DNA of 64,000 nucleotides from Flagellimonas aurea (GTDB lineage Bacteria; Bacteroidota; Bacteroidia; Flavobacteriales; Flavobacteriaceae), in contig NZ_JAFLNL010000002.1 in the NCBI RefSeq assembly GCF_017313785.1, forward strand, positions 62,001 through 126,000, in the 5' to 3' direction. The translations under genes and the position numbers were made by a program. Position 1 is the stretch's first letter. Each line of letters opens with the position of its first letter. The notes under the pieces were generated by a model. That model did not search any database. It was given only the letters and a program-made list of their open reading frames with translations, and was not told the DNA's origin. Positions 8,954 to 17,323 of the stretch are shown here, in pieces.

Positions 8954-10372
8954 TTACGAATCTGTATTTTTTGTTTTTACGATCTGTGCCATCAACTCCG
9001 CCTCGGAAACCAATTTTCCGTTGGCGTACGCATAGGCCTGCATGTGGCAAATTCCCCTACGTATGGGAGATATCAAATCGCATTTAAATATTAAAGTGTC
9101 TCCCGGAACTACCTGTTGTTTAAATTTCACCTTATCAATCTTCATAAAAAAGGTAAGGTAGTTCTCCGGGTCGGGAACCGTGCTCAACACAAGAATTCCT
9201 CCAGTTTGAGCCATAGCTTCAACCTGCAAAACGCCAGGCATTACGGGTGCTCCAGGAAAATGACCAACAAAAAATGGCTCGTTCATGGTCACATTTTTGA
9301 CTCCGACCACATGTGAATCGGAAAGCTCCAAGATTTTATCGACCAATAAGAATGGTGGACGATGCGGTAACCGAGCCATGATTTCGTTCACGTCCATCAA
9401 AGGCTCTTGATTGAGGTCATAGCTAGGAACCTTGTTCCTTTTTTCTATTTTAATAATTTTGGACAGTTTTTTTGCAAACTGGGTGTTCACGAAGTGCCCG
9501 GGTTTGTTTGCAATGACTTTTCCACGAATCCGTGTTCCGGACAATGCCAAGTCCCCGATAACATCCAATAATTTATGTCTTGCCGCTTCGTTAGGATGAT
9601 GAAGGGTAAGGTTGTCCAAAATCCCATTGGGTTTTACGGAAAGTTTCTCTTTGCCGAAAGCTTTCTCCAATTTCTTCATAGTAGACTCCGAAATTTCTTT
9701 GTCTACATAAACAATGGCGTTATTAAGGTCACCACCTTTAATCAGGCCGTTCTCCAACAACATTTCTAATTCATGAAGAAAACTGAACGTACGAGAATCG
9801 GCTATTTCTTCCTTAAAATCGGACATTTTTTCCAAAGTGGCATTCTGAGTGCCCAAAACCTTGGTCCCAAAATCCACCATGGTAGTAATCTGATACTCAT
9901 CAGAAGGAATAATGGTGATTTCACTGCCCGTGGCTTCATCTTTGTAAGAAATCACGTCCTTTACAATGTATTCTTCCCTTTCTTCCTCTTGTTCAACTAT
10001 ACCGGCTTCCTCCAACGCTTTCACAAAAAATTTGGAGGAACCATCCATAATTGGTGGTTCCGGGGCATCGAGTTCAATTAGGACATTGTCGATATCCAGA
10101 CCCACTAGTGCAGCAAGCACATGTTCGGAGGTATGAATTTTAACACCGTTCTTTTCTAGATTGGTGCCCCTTTGGGTATTCACCACATAATTGGCATCGG
10201 CTTCAATAATGGGTTCCCCTTCCAAATCAATTCTTTGAAATGCAAAACCGTGGTTTTCGTCCGCAGGTAAAAAGCTCATGGTTACATTTTCGCCTGTATG
10301 TAGTCCTACACCTTGTAGCGTTACTTTTTTGCCAATGGTGCGTTGTTTATTGCTTGGTTTGCTCACCTTCAA
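8954..10372 (-). CDS. lpxC-fabZ: Bifunctional LpxC deacetylase / FabZ dehydratase
   Basis: A 472-residue fusion typical of Bacteroidota. Residues about 10-310 are LpxC, the zinc-dependent UDP-3-O-acyl-GlcNAc deacetylase. They show GVGLHTGENV, the metal-binding HTSEHVLAAL, LDAPEPPIMDGSS and RHKLLDVIGDLAL. Residues about 325-472 are FabZ, 3-hydroxyacyl-ACP dehydratase, with LPHRPPFLLVDKI, GHFPGAPVMPGVLQVEAMAQ and the ending. The fusion joins lipid A commitment with fatty acid elongation in one polypeptide, which compete for the same 3-hydroxyacyl-ACP pool. The start lies 26 bp inside lpxD and the stop abuts lpxA. Confidence 0.96.
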   Translation of the reverse strand: MKVSKPSNKQRTIGKKVTLQGVGLHTGENVTMSFLPADENHGFAFQRIDLEGEPIIEADANYVVNTQRGTNLEKNGVKIHTSEHVLAALVGLDIDNVLIELDAPEPPIMDGSSKFFVKALEEAGIVEQEEEREEYIVKDVISYKDEATGSEITIIPSDEYQITTMVDFGTKVLGTQNATLEKMSDFKEEIADSRTFSFLHELEMLLENGLIKGGDLNNAIVYVDKEISESTMKKLEKAFGKEKLSVKPNGILDNLTLHHPNEAARHKLLDVIGDLALSGTRIRGKVIANKPGHFVNTQFAKKLSKIIKIEKRNKVPSYDLNQEPLMDVNEIMARLPHRPPFLLVDKILELSDSHVVGVKNVTMNEPFFVGHFPGAPVMPGVLQVEAMAQTGGILVLSTVPDPENYLTFFMKIDKVKFKQQVVPGDTLIFKCDLISPIRRGICHMQAYAYANGKLVSEAELMAQIVKTKNTDS

Positions 10373-11384
10373 CTCTTTTTTCTATGTTAGAGATTTGACT
10401 TGCCAATTTTGGCAAATTCTTAAAGTGTACATATGATTTATTGAAGTCTCCATAGTTTAGTGCTGGCGACCCTTGGAGAGCTTCATCATCTTTTACGTTT
10501 CTTCCGATTCCGGATTGGGCTTGGATTCGGACCCTATCACCTATGGTGATGTGTCCAACGATTCCTACCTGACCTCCTATCAAACAGTTTTTTCCTATTT
10601 TGGTGGAACCTGCCACCCCTGTCTGGGCTGCAATGGCAGTATGTTCTCCAATTTCAACGTTGTGCGCAATCTGGATCTGGTTGTCCAGTTTTACGCCCTT
10701 TCTCAATATGGTGGAACCTAATGTGGCACGGTCAATTGTAGTGCCCGCACCAACATCCACATTGTCTTCTATGATCACGTTCCCCGTCTGGGGCACTTTA
10801 CTGTATTCGCCGTTGGAGTTTGGGGTAAAACCAAATCCGTCCGCCCCAATGATCGCTCCACCATGGATTACACAATTGTTTCCGATAATGGTTTCCGAGT
10901 ATATTTTTGCTCCGGCAAAAACAATAACGTTGTTGCCAATGCTCACATTATCGCCAATGTATGCGTTTGGGTATATTTTTACATTGTCCCCTATTTTTAC
11001 ATTATCCCCTAAATAAGCGAACGCACCCAGGTAAAATCCTTCACCGTATTTAGCAGTTTCGGATATATAACAAGGGTTTTCCACTCCTATCTTGTTGTTT
11101 TTCACCTGATTGTAATATTCCAATAATTTGGAGAAGGATTTGTACGCGTCTTCCACTTTAATAAGTGTTGTGGAAACGGATTGCTCCGGCACAAAATCCT
11201 TGTTCACAATGGTGATGGATGCTTTGGTGGAATAAATGTAAGAGGTGTATTTTGGATTGGCCAAAAAGGTCAGTGAACCTTTTTCACCTTCTTCGATCTT
11301 GGACAATTTATGGACAGCGATTTGAGGATTTCCCTCAACTTCCCCTTCTAAGATTCCGGCAATTTGGGTAGCTGTAAATTTCAT
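10347..11384 (-). CDS. lpxD: UDP-3-O-acylglucosamine N-acyltransferase
   Basis: Third step of lipid A synthesis: adds the N-linked 3-hydroxyacyl chain. 345 residues. An N-terminal UDP-binding domain (to about 105, with SLTFLANPKYTSYIYSTKAS) is followed by the hexapeptide beta-helix with INGG-free repeats, GADGFGFTPNSNG near the acyl pocket, and catalytic-His segments IQIAHNVEIGEHTAIAAQ and GVAGSTKIG. The C-terminus (NIEKRVEGEQTKQ) overlaps the lpxC-fabZ start by 26 bp. It is the first gene of the tightly packed lpxD-lpxC/fabZ-lpxA-efp-lpxD-like run. Confidence 0.96.
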   Translation of the reverse strand: MKFTATQIAGILEGEVEGNPQIAVHKLSKIEEGEKGSLTFLANPKYTSYIYSTKASITIVNKDFVPEQSVSTTLIKVEDAYKSFSKLLEYYNQVKNNKIGVENPCYISETAKYGEGFYLGAFAYLGDNVKIGDNVKIYPNAYIGDNVSIGNNVIVFAGAKIYSETIIGNNCVIHGGAIIGADGFGFTPNSNGEYSKVPQTGNVIIEDNVDVGAGTTIDRATLGSTILRKGVKLDNQIQIAHNVEIGEHTAIAAQTGVAGSTKIGKNCLIGGQVGIVGHITIGDRVRIQAQSGIGRNVKDDEALQGSPALNYGDFNKSYVHFKNLPKLASQISNIEKRVEGEQTKQ

Positions 11385-11407
11385 TGGTGCAAAAGTAACA
11401 AAATTTG

Positions 11408-12655
11408 TTAAACGGCTTTCTTCGGATAACAGCTGTAATATTTGGTCACAGTTTCGGCCAACGCTTTCAGGCTTAGCTGGTCCGATTCTTTAAGTACATC
11501 TGAAATTTTACCGTTCTTTTTTAATATTTGAATGGCCTCGTCCTTACTGTATGCTTTGTTGGATATTTCCCCCTTAAATACGAAATTGGATGCTTCTTCA
11601 ACGGAAAGATCATGCTTTTTGATGATCCATTCCAACTTTTCATTTAATTTTTCTTGAGTTATGGGCCGCTTTTTTACTTTAATATGCAAAAGACGCCTGT
11701 TCAATAACATTTCACAAAGTTTGGAAAGCACAAAATCATCATGGAACTGCCAATTCTTCAGAGCTCCCAAAATATCGATATCATCAAGTTTGGCAAAAGT
11801 TTTTAAAACGTCGGTAGTAAAGGTCAAGGTTCCATTGTTCTTCAAAAAAAACAATAAGGATTCACTTGCGGCAAGCGGTTCTCCATTACTGAGTAGAAAT
11901 CTTGCTCGTTGCATTACACGAACCAATAGTTGCTCCGCCACCAATCCTGTTTTGTGCAGATACACCTGCCAGTACATAAACCTGCGGGCCATTAAAAACT
12001 TTTCTACCGCATAAATGGCCTTCTCTTCCACAACTAGATTGCCTTCCACAACATTCAACATGGAAATTAATCTCTCCGAATTTATGTTGCCCTCGGTAAC
12101 ACCAGAGTAAAAACTGTCTCGTTTTAAGTAATCCAAACGGTCCATATCCAATTGACTGGAGACCAATTGATTTAAAAATGTCTTTGGGTAATCACCTTTG
12201 AATATGGCGATGGCAGTATCCAACTTTCCGTTGAACTCTTCGTTCAATTCCATCATAAATTTCAAGGAAATCTGCTCATGGCTGATTTCTTTGGCCACAA
12301 AGCCTTCCAAAGCATGGGAAAATGGGCCATGACCAATATCATGAAGCAAAATAGCACACAATAATCCTTCTTCTTCTACTTCGGTTATCTCTACATTTTT
12401 TAATTTTAAAACCTGAATGGCCTTAGTCATTAAATGCATGCTGCCCAATGCGTGATGGAATCGTGTATGATGCGCACCTGGATACACCAAATATGAAAGC
12501 CCCATTTGGGATATCCGTCTCAACCTTTGAAAGTAAGGATGTGATATCAGACTAAAAATTAGTTCGTTTGGAGTTCCAATAAAACCGTAAATTGGGTCGT
12601 TGAAAACATTAAGTTTATTGGTTTTTACCAAGGATTTTTGTTTTAATTCCCACAA
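11408..12655 (-). CDS. HD-domain phosphohydrolase (dNTPase-like)
   Basis: A 415-residue HD superfamily protein related to deoxynucleotide triphosphohydrolases. Metal-binding motifs are visible: HHTRFHHALGSMHLM near residue 62, then LLHDIGHGPFSHALEG (the HD pair), and DMDRLDYLKRDS. Substrate is not determinable. No in-frame ATG precedes the conserved N-terminus (NKLNVFNDPIYG). The long reading starts at TTG 12655; a second TTG at 12631 gives VKTNKLNVF and fits the family start better. The divergent porX start is only 13 bp away (37 bp from the inner TTG). Either start is non-ATG. Confidence 0.82.
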   Translation of the reverse strand: MWELKQKSLVKTNKLNVFNDPIYGFIGTPNELIFSLISHPYFQRLRRISQMGLSYLVYPGAHHTRFHHALGSMHLMTKAIQVLKLKNVEITEVEEEGLLCAILLHDIGHGPFSHALEGFVAKEISHEQISLKFMMELNEEFNGKLDTAIAIFKGDYPKTFLNQLVSSQLDMDRLDYLKRDSFYSGVTEGNINSERLISMLNVVEGNLVVEEKAIYAVEKFLMARRFMYWQVYLHKTGLVAEQLLVRVMQRARFLLSNGEPLAASESLLFFLKNNGTLTFTTDVLKTFAKLDDIDILGALKNWQFHDDFVLSKLCEMLLNRRLLHIKVKKRPITQEKLNEKLEWIIKKHDLSVEEASNFVFKGEISNKAYSKDEAIQILKKNGKISDVLKESDQLSLKALAETVTKYYSCYPKKAV

Positions 12656-12668
12656 AGATAAACACTAT

Positions 12669-14213
12669 ATGAACAAGATAACAATTCTTTGGGTCGATGA
12701 TGAAATAGACCTATTAAAACCCCATATATTATTTCTTGAAAGCAAAGGCTACAAGGTAGTGACCAGCCAAAGTGGACAGGACGCCATCGAAGAAGTGACG
12801 GGTACTTTTTTTGATATTGTTTTTTTGGACGAGAACATGCCAGGCCTGTCCGGTCTGGAAACCTTGACCGAAATTAAAAAATATGATGGCTCCATTCCTG
12901 TGGTAATGATCACCAAAAGTGAAGAAGAGTATATTATGGACGAGGCCATTGGTTCCAAAATAGCAGATTATTTGATCAAGCCCGTAAATCCCAATCAAAT
13001 TTTACTTTCCTTAAAAAAGAGTTTGGACAATTCCCGTTTGGTCTCAGAAAAGACCACGGCCAATTACCAACAGGAGTTCCGTAAAATAGCCATGGATCTA
13101 TCCATGATCAACACACAAGAGGAATGGGTGGAACTCTACAAGAAATTGATTTATTGGGAACTGGAGCTGGAACAAATCGAAGATTCGGGCATGTTCGAGA
13201 TATTGGAATCCCAAAAGGTAGAAGCCAATTCGCAGTTCGGGAAGTTTGTAGATAAGAACTACAAGAATTGGTTCAAGGAAGGTGAAGCTCCCGTAATGTC
13301 CCACACTCTATTTAAAAACAAAGTAGTGCCCGAGCTGGATGATAGCAAAACTCTTATGGTTGTCATAGATAATTTAAGGTATGACCAATGGTTGGCTTTT
13401 GAAAAAACATTGTCCGTTCATTATAAGAAGAAACAAGAATGCGCCTATTTCAGTATCCTTCCAACGGCAACACAGTATGCTCGTAATGCACTTTTTTCCG
13501 GTTTGATGCCCTCCGAAATGGAAAGGCGTTATCCAGATTGGTGGAAAAACGATACGGACGAAGGCGGCAAAAATCTGCATGAATCCGATTTTTTGGGAGA
13601 ACAGCTTAAAAGATTGGGATTGGACCTTAAATGGGAATACCACAAAATAAGCAATCTAAAACAGGGGAAACAACTCGCCCAAAACTTTAAGACCCAAAAG
13701 AATAATGATCTAACCGTGGTGGTCTACAACTTTGTGGACATGTTATCCCATTCCAAAACCGAAATGGAAGTGGTGAAGGAACTGGCATCGAATGATAAGG
13801 CTTATCGATCATTAACCCTGAGCTGGTTCAAAAACTCCCCGCTGTTGGAAATTATCCAGCAAGCCCAAACATTGGGCATGAAACTGATTTTGACTACCGA
13901 TCACGGGACCATCAATGTAAATCAGCCCTCCAAGGTCATAGGTGATCGTGAGACCAGTTTAAATCTTCGCTATAAAACGGGACGAAGTCTCACGTACCAG
14001 GAAAAGGACGTGTTAGCTACCAAGAATCCACAGGAAATCCATTTGCCCAACATTAATTTGAGCAGTAGTTTCATTTTTGCCAAGAACGACCTGTTCTTTG
14101 CCTACCCTAACAATTACAATCACTATGTGAGTTATTACAGAAATACCTATCAGCATGGCGGTGTCTCGTTGGAAGAAATGATTGTCCCTTTTGTAGTTTT
14201 GGACCCTAAATAA
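12669..14213 (+). CDS. porX: PorX: response regulator with PglZ-type phosphatase domain
   Basis: 514 residues starting MNKITILWVDDE at 12669; an upstream in-frame ATG at 12600 would run through the divergent gene and lacks family support. The receiver domain (1-120) has the acidic pair D10/D11, phospho-acceptor D54 in FLDENMPG and Lys104 in YLIKPVNP. The C-terminal alkaline-phosphatase/PglZ fold (about 200-510) shows metal-site segments VVIDNLRYDQW, SILPTATQYARNALFSG, TTDHGTIN and YQHGGVSLEEM. PorX is the response regulator that, with PorY and SigP, controls type IX secretion genes; family work reports a zinc phosphodiesterase activity. tsaE follows after 7 bp. Confidence 0.93.
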   Translation: MNKITILWVDDEIDLLKPHILFLESKGYKVVTSQSGQDAIEEVTGTFFDIVFLDENMPGLSGLETLTEIKKYDGSIPVVMITKSEEEYIMDEAIGSKIADYLIKPVNPNQILLSLKKSLDNSRLVSEKTTANYQQEFRKIAMDLSMINTQEEWVELYKKLIYWELELEQIEDSGMFEILESQKVEANSQFGKFVDKNYKNWFKEGEAPVMSHTLFKNKVVPELDDSKTLMVVIDNLRYDQWLAFEKTLSVHYKKKQECAYFSILPTATQYARNALFSGLMPSEMERRYPDWWKNDTDEGGKNLHESDFLGEQLKRLGLDLKWEYHKISNLKQGKQLAQNFKTQKNNDLTVVVYNFVDMLSHSKTEMEVVKELASNDKAYRSLTLSWFKNSPLLEIIQQAQTLGMKLILTTDHGTINVNQPSKVIGDRETSLNLRYKTGRSLTYQEKDVLATKNPQEIHLPNINLSSSFIFAKNDLFFAYPNNYNHYVSYYRNTYQHGGVSLEEMIVPFVVLDPK

Positions 14214-14220
14214 TACTCAA

Positions 14221-14637
14221 GTGAAGAGAACTTTTCAATTGAATGAAATCCACGATGTAGCCAAAGAGTTATTGGAAAAAGCACCGAACAAAGTTGTGTG
14301 CCTATATGGCGAAATGGGTATGGGCAAGACCACTTTGGTAAAAGCTTTGATAAAAGAACTTGGAGCGGTGGATGTCGCCAGCAGCCCCACTTTTGGTTTG
14401 GTAAACGAATATTCCGATGCAAATGACACACCCCTTGCCTATCATTTTGATTTTTATCGACTCAATGATGAAATGGAGGCGTTGGACATGGGTTTTGAAG
14501 ATTATTTAAACTCTGATGCTTGGTTGTTTATTGAGTGGCCAGAAAAAATCCCTTCATTGATTCCCAATGATGCCGTAAGCGTATTCCTGCACTTTATCGA
14601 GGAAAGCACACGTTCAATCGAGTTAAATATTTCCTAA
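14221..14637 (+). CDS. tsaE: tRNA t6A37 modification ATPase TsaE
   Basis: ATPase partner of TsaB/TsaD in making N6-threonylcarbamoyl-adenosine at tRNA position 37. 138 residues, start GTG at 14221. P-loop GEMGMGKTTL near residue 27, then SSPTFGLVNEY, YHFDFYRLND and FIEWPEKIPSL, which together are diagnostic for TsaE. It lies 7 bp after porX and is probably co-transcribed. The GTG start is supported by the P-loop spacing from the N-terminus (KRTFQLNEIHDVAKELLEKA). Confidence 0.93.
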   Translation: MKRTFQLNEIHDVAKELLEKAPNKVVCLYGEMGMGKTTLVKALIKELGAVDVASSPTFGLVNEYSDANDTPLAYHFDFYRLNDEMEALDMGFEDYLNSDAWLFIEWPEKIPSLIPNDAVSVFLHFIEESTRSIELNIS

Positions 14638-14687
14638 AATAGGATTGGTATATCTTCCAACAAATTATTGCACAGAGCAAGTCTTTT

Positions 14688-14741
14688 TCGATAAAACGTA
14701 TGTTTTTTGCGTTTAAAAACAAATTTTATCGATAAAATGTA
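14688..14741. repeat. Two 13-bp direct repeats upstream of a small secreted peptide
   Basis: TCGATAAAACGTA (14688-14700) and TCGATAAAATGTA (14729-14741) differ by one base and start 41 bp apart, about four helical turns. The second copy includes the palindrome TTTATCGATAAA. They precede a -7 promoter box by about 20 bp, so paired regulator sites are plausible. Role inferred only from position. Confidence 0.4.
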
Positions 14742-14762
14742 CTGTGGGTTGAAATATTTTCC

Positions 14763-14770
14763 TACATTTG
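14763..14770 (+). promoter_or_regulatory. Candidate -7 element TACATTTG
   Basis: Exact match to the Bacteroidota -7 consensus TAnnTTTG, 42 bp upstream of the 44-codon peptide gene at 14813. The nearest TTG (14749-14751) is only 11 nt upstream, so the -33 box is weak or replaced by an activator at the direct repeats. Confidence 0.45.
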
Positions 14771-14812
14771 CAATGTGAATTAATTCATTTATTAACCAAA
14801 AACTCTTTTACG

Positions 14813-14947
14813 ATGAACACTAAAAAAGTTTTTTTTGGATTGCTAGCTGTTGCGTTTTTGGCAATGACCGCTGTTTCAACAAGCGTTGTTTCTATTGACA
14901 AAGATCAAACTGTAAGCATTAGAAAAGATCAGCTAAAGAAGCTTTAG
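14813..14947 (+). CDS. Small exported peptide, unknown function (44 aa)
   Basis: ATG at 14813, TAG at 14945-14947, 44 residues. The start MNTKKVFFGLLAVAFLAM has two lysines followed by a hydrophobic core and then small residues (TAVSTSVVS), the form of a signal peptide. The remaining 15-20 residues are polar (DKDQTVSIRKDQLKKL). No double-glycine leader. It has its own promoter box, paired upstream repeats and a strong terminator 25 bp after the stop, so it looks like a real monocistronic gene. I do not recognise a family; a secreted peptide or small periplasmic factor are both possible. Confidence 0.6.
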   Translation: MNTKKVFFGLLAVAFLAMTAVSTSVVSIDKDQTVSIRKDQLKKL

Positions 14948-14971
14948 TAATCTTTAATCCAAATCGATTAG

Positions 14972-15008
14972 ATAATCCCTTTTTTTTAGAAGGGATTATT
15001 TTTTTTTT
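14972..15008 (+). terminator. Rho-independent terminator of the small peptide gene
   Basis: TAATCCCT (14973-14980) pairs with AGGGATTA (14991-14998), extended by an inner T-A pair, and is followed by ten T (14999-15008). Confidence 0.85.
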
Positions 15009-15043
15009 ACAATAATCTATCATTTTTCTAGTTATCTACAACA

Positions 15044-15592
15044 ATGAAGGATAAAACTAGAATCAGGAAAAAGTTTGTTATTGAAGGATTGGTGGCTTTA
15101 TTTATTGCTATCTCTCCCCTACTTTTTTATGGATATAAGTACCTGCCTGTTGGCACCAATACGTGGACTTTTTTAGGAATTGAGTTTACCGACAATGGGT
15201 TTGATAATGATGTTAGTCTAGCTTTCTATTATTATTTGAACAAATTAGTCCCGTTACTTCTTTTGGTTATTTGGTTTGTTACCTCCAAAAATTGGTGGTA
15301 CCATGCTATATTGATACCAATTGCTATGTATAGCTTTCAGCTATACACGGTATTGAACTATACCAATAGCGAACGAATAGATGAAAACGAAATCCTATAT
15401 GTCATAGCCGTTACCATGGTAATAGTTCCTGTTGTTTACTTTATTAGGGTAAAACTCGTGGATAAACACGTACATGGCATCGACCTTGAAGCTATGGACA
15501 CCGAACTTCAAATCTTAAAAGAGAAAGAAGAATTGCGCAAGGAACGCGAGAAATTGGAACAGCGTCAAAAGAGCGTTTCAAAAAAAATGTAA
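15044..15592 (+). CDS. Conserved membrane protein with coiled-coil tail, unknown
   Basis: 182 residues. Four hydrophobic segments are visible (about 15-30, 66-83, 88-106 and 121-138). A loop between the first two is GTNTWTFLGIEFTDNGFDNDVS. The C-terminal 40 residues (LEAMDTELQILKEKEELRKE) are charged and heptad-like, likely a cytoplasmic coiled coil. I do not recognise a named family or function. It is bounded upstream by a terminator and followed 45 bp later by the alanine dehydrogenase-like gene. Confidence 0.7.
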   Translation: MKDKTRIRKKFVIEGLVALFIAISPLLFYGYKYLPVGTNTWTFLGIEFTDNGFDNDVSLAFYYYLNKLVPLLLLVIWFVTSKNWWYHAILIPIAMYSFQLYTVLNYTNSERIDENEILYVIAVTMVIVPVVYFIRVKLVDKHVHGIDLEAMDTELQILKEKEELRKEREKLEQRQKSVSKKM

Positions 15593-15637
15593 ATTTGCTC
15601 AAATGTCAAATCGGCATCTTGAATAGATTTACTCCTT

Positions 15638-16837
15638 ATGAGCCACGCTTCCTCCCCATTTAGCAAACAACAATTGCTTCCCCAAGAAGAAACCTTGGAG
15701 GTCACCAAACAAAAGGGCGAACTTTTTATTGGGATACCCAAAGAAAACCAGTACCAAGAAAAGCGGGTTTGTCTTACGCCAGATGCCGTAAATGCCATTA
15801 CTGCGAACGGACATCGGGTGTTGTTGGAATCCGGGGCTGGCGAAGGAGCCAATTTTTCCGATATCGATTATACCAATGCCGGGGCGGAAATAACCAGGGA
15901 TACCAAAAAGGTGTTTTCCTGTCCGATAATTCTAAAAGTGGAGCCCCCTACCCTTTCCGAGATTGAGATGTTGAATCCGCAGACCATTGTTATTTCTGCG
16001 CTTCAAATTAAGACCCAGAACAAAGAATATTTTGAAACCATGGCCAAACGAAGATTAACGGCCATAGCGTTTGAATACATACGGGATGAAGACGGAAACT
16101 ATCCGGCCGTCCGCTCCCTTAGTGAAATTGCTGGTATTTCTTCAATCCTAATTGCTTCCGAATTGATGTCAAATCCTAATACGGGCAACGGCCTAATGTT
16201 CGGAAATATTAGTGGTGTTCCACCCGTAGAGGTTGTCATTATTGGAGCTGGGACAGTAGGTGAATTTGCCGCTAGGTCTGCGATTGGGCTTGGTGCCAAC
16301 GTAAAGGTTTTTGATAACTCCATCAGTAAGCTGAGAACATTACAGGCCAATTTGAAGCAAACCGTATATACCTCTACAGTACAGCCCAAAAATTTATTGA
16401 AATCCCTAAAACGTTGCGATGTGGCCATTGGCGCAACACGCGGAAAGGACCGTTCGCCCGTTGTTGTTTCCAAATCCATGGTGGAAAATATGAAGAAAGG
16501 GGCCGTGATCATCGATGTTAGCATTGATATGGGAGGTTGTTTTGAAACTTCCGAAGTAACTACACATAGAAAACCCACTTTTGAAAAATACGGGGTCATT
16601 CATTACGGGGTACCAAATATTCCTTCTCGATACCCAAGGACTTCATCCATTTCCATCAGTAATATCTTCACTCCATATTTATTAAAAATCGGGGAAGAAG
16701 GTGGTTTGGAACACTCAATTAGATTTGATAAAGGCTTGCGGAATGGACTTTATATGTACCACGGAATTTTAACGAACAAATCGGTTGGTGATTGGTTCGG
16801 CATGAGCTACAACGATATTAACTTTCTTATTTTTTAA
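15638..16837 (+). CDS. Alanine dehydrogenase / transhydrogenase-alpha-like protein
   Basis: 399 residues with the N-terminal AlaDh/PNT substrate domain (GIPKENQYQEKRVCLTPDAV, LKVEPPTLSE) and the Rossmann NAD domain (VIIGAGTVGEFAARSAIGLG). The family oxidises L-alanine to pyruvate with NAD+. The Lys of the KVEPP segment is present. The segment that in classical alanine dehydrogenases carries the second catalytic residue (a His before LA) reads ISALQIKTQN here, without His, so activity may differ; this comparison is from memory. An unusual 30-residue N-terminal extension precedes the domain. The next gene follows after 5 bp. Confidence 0.82.
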   Translation: MSHASSPFSKQQLLPQEETLEVTKQKGELFIGIPKENQYQEKRVCLTPDAVNAITANGHRVLLESGAGEGANFSDIDYTNAGAEITRDTKKVFSCPIILKVEPPTLSEIEMLNPQTIVISALQIKTQNKEYFETMAKRRLTAIAFEYIRDEDGNYPAVRSLSEIAGISSILIASELMSNPNTGNGLMFGNISGVPPVEVVIIGAGTVGEFAARSAIGLGANVKVFDNSISKLRTLQANLKQTVYTSTVQPKNLLKSLKRCDVAIGATRGKDRSPVVVSKSMVENMKKGAVIIDVSIDMGGCFETSEVTTHRKPTFEKYGVIHYGVPNIPSRYPRTSSISISNIFTPYLLKIGEEGGLEHSIRFDKGLRNGLYMYHGILTNKSVGDWFGMSYNDINFLIF

Positions 16838-16842
16838 TATAG

Positions 16843-17217
16843 ATGGCATTTTTGAAACGATTGGGATGGTACTTGGTTGGACTATCCATAGGATTGATTT
16901 TTTTAGTTTTTTTCTTGAAGAAAAAATCAGGTGAGGAAGGGTTTGATTTTTGCTATTTGCCCAATTGCAGGGTACTCAAGGACATGCGCTCAAAACCTTT
17001 GGTTTTTTCTGAATCGCTTCCAGAGCAATACCAAGACACCCTGATGGTTCAGTCCTTTTTAAAGGATGGAAATGTTGATTTTGGCAAAAGCGACACCAAA
17101 TCCGAACCATGCAAAACGTATTACATTTCTCATGAATACAAGGGTCGGGAACTGGAATTAAAAGCCAAGAATTGTGAGGATGTGGTTACATTGCAAAACA
17201 TGGAGGAAATAGATTGA
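16843..17217 (+). CDS. Membrane-anchored DUF4258-like protein
   Basis: 124 residues: one N-terminal membrane segment (about 8-25, WYLVGLSIGLIFLVFFL) followed by a small soluble domain with DFCYLPNCRVLKDMRSKPL and a C-terminal EPCKTYYISHEYKGRELEL. The latter resembles the DUF4258 fold commonly found beside alanine dehydrogenase genes in Flavobacteriaceae (from memory). Four cysteines lie in the soluble part. It starts 5 bp after the alanine dehydrogenase-like gene and is surely co-transcribed with it. Function unknown. Confidence 0.7.
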   Translation: MAFLKRLGWYLVGLSIGLIFLVFFLKKKSGEEGFDFCYLPNCRVLKDMRSKPLVFSESLPEQYQDTLMVQSFLKDGNVDFGKSDTKSEPCKTYYISHEYKGRELELKAKNCEDVVTLQNMEEID

Positions 17218-17323
17218 CGTTATCTACAGGGCATTTGTCAACTCATACGGACCATACATCAATTAACAGGTGAATTTTTATTTTCAAAAGCATATATTTC
17301 CTACTTTTTAACTCTAATCTAGT

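Noticed and set aside
12600..12668. Upstream ATG 12600 as the porX start
   Set aside because: The 23 extra residues are antisense to the divergent HD gene and precede the conserved receiver start ILWVDDE.
14813..14947. Small secreted peptide as a member of the double-glycine family
   Set aside because: It has a Sec-type start and no GG, and lies 5 kb from the exporter locus.
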